In this document: positions 15,360 to 21,119 of the stretch, piece by piece
How positions within the stretch are numbered: position 1 is the stretch's first letter
Layout: every line of letters starts with the position of its first letter
Origin: CAIJXB01 sp964439595
Lineage (GTDB): Bacteria > Chlamydiota > Chlamydiia > Chlamydiales > Rhabdochlamydiaceae
Reading direction: 5' to 3'
Length of the DNA stretch: 21,119 nt
NCBI GenBank assembly: GCA_964439595.1
Contig: CAYTOK010000024.1
Coordinates: 1-21,119, forward strand
Notes under the pieces: generated by a model
Seen by the model: only the letters and a program-made list of their open reading frames with translations
What the model was told of the DNA's origin: nothing
The model's database searches: none
Made by a program: the position numbers and the translations under genes

Positions 15360-17492
15360 TTAGGATAACTGTACTCTGCCTAGCGGTTGTATTCTAATTT
15401 CAGGAACTACTTCTTGGTACGATATTACCGCAAGATCGGGGAATTCGCTTTCGATAAGCTTACGAGCAAAGCGTCTTACGTCAATTGCTGTAAGAAGGAC
15501 AGGGGGTTGTCCTCCTGCCGGTGTCGGAATAATCGTAGATCTTAGTGAGTGTAAAATAAGTTGTACAGAGTCTGGATCTAGCGCTAAATACGACCCAGCG
15601 GAGGTCTGTTTAATGGCTCCTCGAATGAGGTCTTCAATTTCTGGATCAAGGAGGTAAACAGAGAGGATGGATTGTCCGAGGGAGTATTTGTAGCTGATAT
15701 ATCTTTTTAAAGAAGAGCGGACATATTCTGTTAATAAAACAACGTCTTTTTCTGTTTGAGCCCATTCGCTGAGAGCCTCTAAAATCGTTCGTAAATCTTT
15801 AATAGAGACCTGTTCTTGTACGAGCCTTCTGAAAATATCGGTGAGCTTTTGCAAAGGAACAAGGCGTGTTACTTCTTTGACAAGGTCCGGATAGGATTTT
15901 TCTACAAACTCCAAGATTCCACGCACCTCTTGTATGCCAATAAATTCATTAGCATATTGTTTATAAAAATAAGAAAGGTGGAGGATCATAACGTCTAAAG
16001 GTTTCCAAAATTTGATTCTTGCCTTTTGTAAAATTTCTTGATACTTAACATCGACCCAAAGAGAGGGGAGACCCATAGAATTTTTTGTTGTTGTGAAAGG
16101 TAGGTTGAATTTACGGAGCGTATCGGGGCTTTCATTTGTAAGAAGAGATCCTTGTAAGATTTTTCCGCGAACAATAGGCACTTCATTTAAAGAGATAGAG
16201 TATTCATCTGGCTCGAGTGTTGTAGAGTCCGTTTTAACATGTACCCCTGGGAAACGCACTCCTAAATCTTGATAGAGAGCATGGCGCATTTTAGGGACTA
16301 AATCATCGATAAAGGTAGCCCCTCCTTTATCTTTTTTTAAGGCCATAGACAGGTTTTTACCAACTTCTAAAATAACGGGAAGAGTTAGAGCGTAGTCGTC
16401 TTTAGGTCCCCTGATTACAGAATGTCCCTCTACATCAGTTGCCATAGATTTAGAAGTTAGATCGCCGCCTTCTTTGACCGCAGATCTTTTGGCATTGTAC
16501 CAAACAGCAAAGCCAAGGCCTCCTAAAATAGCTGCCATCATAAAGAAAATAAGGCTTGGGAACCCTTGTACAAAACCCATAAAGAAGACAACAATAGCAG
16601 CTATCATAATCGCTTTAGGCTGCCCGAGTAGCTGGGAAGAAATATCTCTCCCTAAGTTGGCATCTTTTTTGTCACTGGATACTCTAGTTGTGACTATACC
16701 CGCCGTTAAAGAAATCAGCAGAGAAGGTATTTGAGATACAAGGCCGCCCCCGATAGAAAGAAGGGTATATACTTGCGCGGCTTGCATAGCGCTCATGCCA
16801 TGCATGGTCATCCCTATAATGAGTCCCGCTACAATGTTTATAATTGCAATAACAATACTTGCAATAACATCCCCTTTTACGAATTTCATGGCGCCGTCCA
16901 TGGCTCCATAGAGTTGACTTTCTTTAGTAAGGGAAAGGCGAAGCTCTCGTGCTTGCGTTGCATCAATAACGCCGCTTCTCATGTCGGCATCAATACTCAT
17001 CTGCTTTCCAGGCATAGCATCTAACGTAAAGCGAGCTGCTACTTCAGCCACACGCTCAGCTCCTTTTGTCACAACTATAAACTGTACCATCGTGATAATT
17101 AAGAAGATAACGCCCCCAACAACAAAATTCCCTCCGACAACGAAGTTTCCGAAGGCAAAGATAATGTGTCCTGCATCAGCGTGAAGAAGGATTTGTCGGG
17201 TAGCTGAAATTTCAATACCTAGTCTAAATAAAGTGGTAATCAAAAGCAGCGAAGGGAAGATGGACAGCTGCACTGCTCTGGGGATGTATAGGGAAACCAT
17301 TAAAAGGGAAATGGAAATAGTTAGGTTTATCGCAATCAAGCTGTCTAATACAAATAAAGACACGGGGATTACGATAAGCATAATTAGCGTAATGATAAAA
17401 AGAGCTAAAATGATATCGCTGGATTGGCTTATAAAAGAGTGAGCCCTGCCGCTAGCTAAAGATCTGGTTAGTTTGTCGAATATGGTTTTCAT
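15360..17492 (-). CDS. cdsV: Type III secretion export gate protein CdsV (SctV/LcrD, FHIPEP family)
   Basis: SctV forms the nonameric export gate in the inner membrane of the type III secretion apparatus, with a cytoplasmic ring that receives chaperone-substrate complexes. The N-terminal half has about eight membrane segments (first two at about 25-48 and 53-70). It holds the family signatures FRLGIEISATRQIL, TKGAERVAEVAARFTLDAMPGKQMSIDADMRSG and KESQLYGAMDGAMKFVKGD. The C-terminal half (from about 360) is the soluble domain, ending with EVVPEIRIQPLGRVQLS. At 710 residues it has full length. Its start overlaps the cdsU stop (ATGA), and copN follows after 22 bases. It corresponds to C. trachomatis CT090. 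A local repeat NFVVGG-NFVVGG in a membrane segment replaces a similar but less regular sequence in other members; it adds no length. Confidence 0.96.
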   Translation of the reverse strand: MKTIFDKLTRSLASGRAHSFISQSSDIILALFIITLIMLIVIPVSLFVLDSLIAINLTISISLLMVSLYIPRAVQLSIFPSLLLITTLFRLGIEISATRQILLHADAGHIIFAFGNFVVGGNFVVGGVIFLIITMVQFIVVTKGAERVAEVAARFTLDAMPGKQMSIDADMRSGVIDATQARELRLSLTKESQLYGAMDGAMKFVKGDVIASIVIAIINIVAGLIIGMTMHGMSAMQAAQVYTLLSIGGGLVSQIPSLLISLTAGIVTTRVSSDKKDANLGRDISSQLLGQPKAIMIAAIVVFFMGFVQGFPSLIFFMMAAILGGLGFAVWYNAKRSAVKEGGDLTSKSMATDVEGHSVIRGPKDDYALTLPVILEVGKNLSMALKKDKGGATFIDDLVPKMRHALYQDLGVRFPGVHVKTDSTTLEPDEYSISLNEVPIVRGKILQGSLLTNESPDTLRKFNLPFTTTKNSMGLPSLWVDVKYQEILQKARIKFWKPLDVMILHLSYFYKQYANEFIGIQEVRGILEFVEKSYPDLVKEVTRLVPLQKLTDIFRRLVQEQVSIKDLRTILEALSEWAQTEKDVVLLTEYVRSSLKRYISYKYSLGQSILSVYLLDPEIEDLIRGAIKQTSAGSYLALDPDSVQLILHSLRSTIIPTPAGGQPPVLLTAIDVRRFARKLIESEFPDLAVISYQEVVPEIRIQPLGRVQLS

Positions 17493-18562
17493 TGTTTAAA
17501 GAGCTCCGAGCCTGCTGTTTCTAAATCGTCTAAACCTTCAAGCCAGCGTAAAATTTCTGCTACGGCTTCATAGGTTTCTTCTGGGATATATTGATAAATT
17601 TCCCCTTTTTCAAAAAGTGTTTGCGCTAAAGCTACATTTCTCATAATAGGGATATTATAATCTACTGCTAATTTTACAACCTGATCCGCTAAGACTCCTT
17701 TTGCCATAAAAAGTATTCTTGGAGCTGGTTCTGTTTTTTCACTATAAGAAAGAGCTATAGCTATATGAACGGGATTGGTGATGACAGCTTTGGATCTTTT
17801 TACGGAAGCCGGACCTTCTTGATAAGCGATCTCTTGCGCTGCTTGCTTTCTTTTCCCCTTAATGTGAGGGTCGCCTTCTGTGTCTTTATGTTCCTGCTTT
17901 ACCTCGTACTTTTCCATTTTCATTTCTTTAGCGAAGTTCTTTTTCTGATAAACAAGGTCGGCAAGGGCAACGGCTAAAAAGAAGAGCCCGACTTTGATAA
18001 TGACTTGTATTAGAAAATCATTAAAAACCATGGCTATGTCATAAACAGATAAAGATGCTGTATGAATAATCGCTGGGACACTGCTCCACACAACCGTATA
18101 TATAAGAAATAAAGCTCCCGATATTTTCAAAATGGACTTTATGAGCTCAAAGAGCGTTTTCATTTTGAAAAGGTTTTTTAGATTGGTAATAGGATTTAGT
18201 TTTTTAATGTCTGGTTTCATAGCTTCAAAAGAAACCAGAGGGCCTACAATAATAAAGCTAACAAAAACACCAACTATGGTAGTTAAAAAAGCAATTGGAA
18301 GACTTGTAGTACAGATAATGGTAATAGCTTCTATCAGGATTTGAGGGGCTTGCTCTTGTAGATTTACAGTAGAGATGCTTTTAAAGGAAGAGACGATATA
18401 TCCAGCAAGTTGTTCATAAAGGTACCCCGTAAAGGCAAGCGTTGTGGATATAGACACAATAAAAGTAAATGCGGAAGAAAAATCTTGAGATTTAGCTACC
18501 TGACCTTTTTTTCGTGCGTCTTTTAGCTTTTTCGGGGTGGCCTGTTCGGTCTTTTCTGCCAT
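17489..18562 (-). CDS. cdsU: Type III secretion substrate-specificity switch protein CdsU (SctU/YscU/FlhB family)
   Basis: SctU sits at the export gate and switches substrate class after self-cleavage of its cytoplasmic domain. The N-terminus MAEKTEQATPKKLKDARKKGQVAKSQD is the family start. Four membrane segments follow (about 30-48, 76-112, 140-165 and 185-205), then the cytoplasmic domain with VKQEHKDTEGDPHIKGKRKQ. The cleavage motif reads N-P-V-H (263-266) where most members have NPTH; Asn263 and Pro264, the residues needed for the reaction, and the His are kept. The domain ends VPV-type fashion in YNIPIMRNVALAQTLFEKGEIYQYIPEETYEAVAEIL. Full length is 357 residues. AAAGGAG precedes the ATG by nine bases. 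A promoter candidate lies directly upstream, making this the likely first gene of the secretion operon. Confidence 0.95.
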   Translation of the reverse strand: MAEKTEQATPKKLKDARKKGQVAKSQDFSSAFTFIVSISTTLAFTGYLYEQLAGYIVSSFKSISTVNLQEQAPQILIEAITIICTTSLPIAFLTTIVGVFVSFIIVGPLVSFEAMKPDIKKLNPITNLKNLFKMKTLFELIKSILKISGALFLIYTVVWSSVPAIIHTASLSVYDIAMVFNDFLIQVIIKVGLFFLAVALADLVYQKKNFAKEMKMEKYEVKQEHKDTEGDPHIKGKRKQAAQEIAYQEGPASVKRSKAVITNPVHIAIALSYSEKTEPAPRILFMAKGVLADQVVKLAVDYNIPIMRNVALAQTLFEKGEIYQYIPEETYEAVAEILRWLEGLDDLETAGSELFKQ

Positions 18563-18585
18563 GCCTTTTTACTCCTTTAAGAGGT

Positions 18586-18615
18586 CATATAACCAGGTAT
18601 TAGAAGGGGCGTCAA
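18586..18615 (-). promoter_or_regulatory. Candidate sigma-70-type (sigma-66) promoter for the secretion operon
   Basis: On the minus strand TTGACG (18615-18610) is one base from the -35 consensus, followed after 18 bases by TATATG (18591-18586), four of six at -10. A start point near 18578 would give only about 15 bases of leader, just containing the AAAGGAG site, so an alternative -10 reading (TTATAT, one base upstream, 17-base spacer) should also be kept in mind. It lies wholly in the 67-base gap between the methyltransferase and cdsU. Confidence 0.45.
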
Positions 18616-18629
18616 GTAAATTTTGCATT

Positions 18630-19754
18630 TTACTCGCGATTTGGCAAGATTGCTAGTAGCTCCACGGGAAGACCACCGTTTTTAAAGTGGAATTTTTCTG
18701 CTAGCTTAAGTCCCGATTCTTCTAAAAGAGCCCTTTCATGAGAAAGTAGAAAAATAGAAGAAGAAGGCTCTACTTTATTTTCTAGGAATTGCTTCATCTC
18801 TTGAAAGGTTTTTAAAGAAATTTCCAGGCGTTTTCCGTAAGGAGGATTAGTTACTATAAAGTTTGGTGCTATTTTAGGGCGGTAGTACGCGATTTCATTG
18901 TGCTCGATTTCAACAACCTCAGACAATCCGGCTTTTTGGATGTGTTTTTTACAGGAATCAGCCGTTTCTCTGCTTTTTTCTGCTCCAAAGATTTTTCCTT
19001 TAGGGACAGAAACTCGCAAAGAGTCTTTGGTAGCTTTCCACTCTAGGAATTTTTTTTTGTCAAATCCGGGAAGAAGGAAGAATCCCCATTTTTTTCTAAG
19101 AAATCCAGGTTGGGTATTAGTCGCAATCAATCCTGCTTCTATAAGAAAAGTACCGGATCCACAAAACGGATCGCAGAAAACTTTTTCTGCAGAGTAGCCT
19201 GTAAGCAGTAAGAGAGCTGCAGCTAAAGACTCATGAAGAGTAGCTTCCACGCCGCTTTCTCTCCAGCCTCTTTTATGTAAAGGAGCCCCTGAAGTGTCGA
19301 GATATAGCGTAGCTTTGCCTTTTTGGATGAAGAGGTTTAATTGTACATCAGGGTCTTTTGTATCGATGGAGGGTCTTGCTCCCGTTTTTTCTCTAAAAAA
19401 ATCACAGATAGCATCTTTGACAACTAAAGAGGCGAATAAGCTGTTTTTTAACGTGGGGTGCTGTACGTTAGAGTCAATAGCAAATGTTCTATGGCAGTTT
19501 AAAAAAGAAGACCAGGGAATGTTTTTACAGTTGTTATAAAGGTCTTCTTTGCCTTGGCAGTAGAATTCGGCAAGGGGCCATAAAACGCGGGTAGCTACTC
19601 GAGATTGGTAGTTTGCTATCCAAACATTTTCTTCTGTTTTAGGTATGAAAACACCACAAAACCCTAAGAAAACTTTAGAGATGCCAAGAGTTTCGAGCTC
19701 CTTTTTTAACAGTGCTTCAAATCCATACGGACAGGTAATAAATAGGTCTTTCAC
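18630..19754 (-). CDS. THUMP-domain 23S rRNA (guanine-N2) methyltransferase, RlmL N-terminal-half type
   Basis: A probable SAM-dependent enzyme that makes N2-methylguanosine in RNA. The N-terminus (MKDLFITCPYGFEALLKKEL) and the following ~150 residues match the ferredoxin-like/THUMP RNA-binding region of RlmL/YcbY. Then come HKRGWRESGVEATLHESLAAALL, the SAM-binding motif DPFCGSGTFLIEA (195-207) and the catalytic NPPYGKRLE (303-311). At 374 residues it corresponds to the N-terminal enzyme of E. coli RlmL only; the RlmK half found fused in enterobacteria is absent, as in many bacteria. The exact target base is therefore inferred, and I give no symbol. It lies 13 bases after ychF and 67 bases before cdsU, in a position where C. 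trachomatis has ychF and cdsU adjacent, so it interrupts the usual order. Confidence 0.85.
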   Translation of the reverse strand: MKDLFITCPYGFEALLKKELETLGISKVFLGFCGVFIPKTEENVWIANYQSRVATRVLWPLAEFYCQGKEDLYNNCKNIPWSSFLNCHRTFAIDSNVQHPTLKNSLFASLVVKDAICDFFREKTGARPSIDTKDPDVQLNLFIQKGKATLYLDTSGAPLHKRGWRESGVEATLHESLAAALLLLTGYSAEKVFCDPFCGSGTFLIEAGLIATNTQPGFLRKKWGFFLLPGFDKKKFLEWKATKDSLRVSVPKGKIFGAEKSRETADSCKKHIQKAGLSEVVEIEHNEIAYYRPKIAPNFIVTNPPYGKRLEISLKTFQEMKQFLENKVEPSSSIFLLSHERALLEESGLKLAEKFHFKNGGLPVELLAILPNRE

Positions 19755-19767
19755 AAATAGCTCGGGG

Positions 19768-20862
19768 TTAATTGTGGAAAAATAGGATTACATCGCCGTC
19801 TTTGACGATATATTCTTTACCTTCGGCTCTTGCTCTGCCATTTTCTCTTGCTCCCACTCTTCCGTTAAAGGTAACCATGTCTTCGTAAGAAACGACTTCA
19901 GCACGGATAAACCCTTTTTGTATATCAGAGTGAATTTTTCCTGCAGCTTCATTAGCCGGTGTTCCTTTATGAATAGTCCAAGCTCTTGTTTCTATTTCCC
20001 CTGTAGTAATATAGGTAATGAGGCCTAGTAGAGAAAAGCTTGTTTTAATAAGACGGTTTAATCCTGTATCGCTAATTCCAAGGCTTAGTAGGAACTCCTT
20101 TGCTTCTTCAGGATCAAGCTGAGCCATCTCTTCTTCGAGTTTTGCGCAAATAGGGACAACAAGGCTTCCTTCTTTTTCTGCAAAAGCACGCACTTGCTTA
20201 ACTAAGTCATTTTCCATAGAAGGCAGATCTGTTTCTGCTACGTTTGTCGCGTAGAGCATTTTTTTTGCTGTAAGGAAAGGGTAAATAGAAAGAAGCTCTT
20301 TTTCTTCGATAGAAAGATCGAGTGTCCGCAGGGGCTTTTCTCCATTTAGGTGGTCTAAAGCTTTTTTTAGAACATCTAATGTAGGTTGTAGCTCTTTTTT
20401 TCCTTTGGCTTGCTTTTCTAATTTGCTGTAAGCATTTTCTGCTATTTGCATATCGCTTAGGATAAGTTCCATATTAATAATAGCAATATCTGCGAGGGGG
20501 TCTACTTTCCCTTCGACGTGGATGATATCAGAGTCTTCAAAACACCGTACTACCTGAATTAAAGCATCGGTCTCTTTGATGTGGGATAAAAATTTATTGC
20601 CAAGACCAAGACCTTCTGATGCGCCTTTTACAATGCCTGCAATATCTACAAAAGTGACGGTTGCGGGTAAGATTTTTTTACTATGAGAGATAGAAGAAAG
20701 AGTTTGCAGCCTTGGATCCGGAACTTCTACGATACCTATATTAGGGTCTATCGTGCAAAAAGGATAGTTAGCAGCAGCTGCCGCTTTACGTGTTAAAGCG
20801 TTAAATAAGGTAGATTTTCCTACATTAGGAAGTCCTACAATTCCACAAGATAAGCCTGCCAT
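19768..20862 (-). CDS. ychF: Ribosome-associated ATPase/GTPase YchF (OLA1 type)
   Basis: YchF is an Obg-family P-loop protein that prefers ATP and binds ribosomes; it has been tied to translation and oxidative stress. The P-loop GLPNVGKST is at residues 10-18, the switch II motif VDIAGIVKGASEGLGLGNKFL begins at 72, and the base-recognition motif is N-V-A-E (207-210) instead of NKxD, as expected for this subfamily. A helical insert (about 130-195) and the C-terminal TGS domain (about 280-364, ending GDVILFFHN) complete it. Length is normal at 364. The ATG at 20862 follows AAGGAG by about ten bases. It is the first gene of the minus-strand series, equivalent to CT092 of C. trachomatis. Its promoter must lie between the gene and the mobile element at the right edge. 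Confidence 0.96.
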   Translation of the reverse strand: MAGLSCGIVGLPNVGKSTLFNALTRKAAAAANYPFCTIDPNIGIVEVPDPRLQTLSSISHSKKILPATVTFVDIAGIVKGASEGLGLGNKFLSHIKETDALIQVVRCFEDSDIIHVEGKVDPLADIAIINMELILSDMQIAENAYSKLEKQAKGKKELQPTLDVLKKALDHLNGEKPLRTLDLSIEEKELLSIYPFLTAKKMLYATNVAETDLPSMENDLVKQVRAFAEKEGSLVVPICAKLEEEMAQLDPEEAKEFLLSLGISDTGLNRLIKTSFSLLGLITYITTGEIETRAWTIHKGTPANEAAGKIHSDIQKGFIRAEVVSYEDMVTFNGRVGARENGRARAEGKEYIVKDGDVILFFHN

Positions 20863-21042
20863 ACGTATATTCTCCTTTTAAAATCTACTTTACAGCGATC
20901 ATTCTAGCTTATCTATAGAAAAAAAAGGAATCGAAAACGTGTTTCTCAAAAGTTTTAGTTAAAAAAACACTCTTTTGACTATATCTGCAAAAAAATGTTT
21001 TATCTAATTCTATTTTTGTGGACTCTCTTAAGGGCTCAGTTT

Positions 21043-21119
21043 TGACATCCTCCCCTCCCTAAAAAAAGGGGATTCCTACGGCGTTTAGCTAAAAGCTAGC
21101 TAACTCACTTCGGCGGGTT
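21043..21119 (-). mobile_element. Right end of an IS200/IS605-type (TnpB-carrying) element, partial
   Basis: Read on the minus strand, the block ends in GGAATCCCC, a T run, GGGAGGGGAGGATGTCAA. This is a pattern I know from the 3' ends of many IS605/IS1341-type elements. Upstream on that strand, AACCCGC-CGAA-GTGAGTT (21119-21102) can form a stem, and AGCTAGCTTTTAGCT (21100-21086) a second. AATCCCC and GGGAGGGG also pair. The boundary with chromosomal DNA is placed just left of TTGACATCC (21043). The transposase or tnpB gene would lie beyond base 21119 on the minus strand. Confidence 0.7.
21043..21119 (-). ncRNA. Candidate omega-RNA (reRNA) scaffold 3' part, partial
   Basis: TnpB proteins use an RNA made from the 3' end of their own element, with the guide supplied by the DNA flanking the right end. 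The stem-forming sequences and terminal pairing described for the element fit such a scaffold. The guide would then begin at about 21042 and run leftwards to about 21021 or beyond. This rests on family knowledge; expression cannot be seen, and the scaffold is cut by the window edge. Confidence 0.45.

Noticed and set aside
17115..17155. Tandem NFVVGG-NFVVGG repeat in CdsV as a recent duplication
   Set aside because: The codons of the two copies differ and homologues have a comparable segment of the same length, so it looks like convergence rather than an insertion.
1..21119. CRISPR arrays, tRNA or rRNA genes
   Set aside because: I saw no regularly spaced direct repeats and no tRNA- or rRNA-like sequence on either strand, though this was by eye only.

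Overview
The window looks like chromosomal DNA from a member of the Chlamydiota, most likely one of the amoeba- or arthropod-associated families rather than Chlamydiaceae. The strongest evidence is the minus-strand order ychF, (RlmL-type methyltransferase), cdsU, cdsV, copN, scc1, malQ. Apart from the methyltransferase, this reproduces the chlamydial block I know from Chlamydia trachomatis (CT092 to CT087). Low G+C, transposon-type ends at both window edges, a PpnN nucleosidase and a large ankyrin-like protein fit an environmental chlamydia. I do not assign a genus.

Left part, plus strand (1-8 kb). The window opens inside a palindrome resembling the end of an IS200/IS605-type element. It is read through by an open frame coding for a small chlamydia-type membrane protein. 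Two hairpins follow. Next comes a tight cluster of murF, eno (TTG start) and dacB (ATGA overlap with eno), then ppnN, a DUF952 protein, a 293-base gap with a perfect hairpin, and an exported beta-barrel-like outer membrane protein. That gene ends at a terminator shared with a convergent MFS transporter gene.

Middle (9.1-12 kb). A 350-base AT-rich gap separates the MFS gene from an 839-residue protein of unknown function. The protein has degenerate ankyrin-like segments and, on reading, a roughly 210-230-residue module present twice. It is a candidate effector or host-interaction protein and the least explained gene here.

Right part, minus strand (12.1-20.9 kb). Transcription runs from ychF through the methyltransferase into the type III secretion genes. 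A TTGACG-18-TATATG promoter candidate lies just before cdsU, so cdsU-cdsV-copN-scc1-malQ could be an independently started operon. Start/stop overlaps (ATGA at cdsU/cdsV, 8 bases at copN/scc1) and gaps of 22 and 11 bases suggest translational coupling. CdsU and CdsV are inner-membrane export apparatus, CopN is the gatekeeper/plug, and Scc1 is a chaperone known to work with CopN in Chlamydia. malQ is a glycogen-metabolism gene that travels with them. CopN here ends in an acidic tail encoded by a GAA/GAG tract that also carries the scc1 ribosome-binding site.

Right edge. From about 21043 the sequence looks like the right end and omega-RNA scaffold of a TnpB-carrying IS605-type element on the minus strand. 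Its gene would lie beyond the window. Its predicted guide would be the flanking DNA upstream of ychF.
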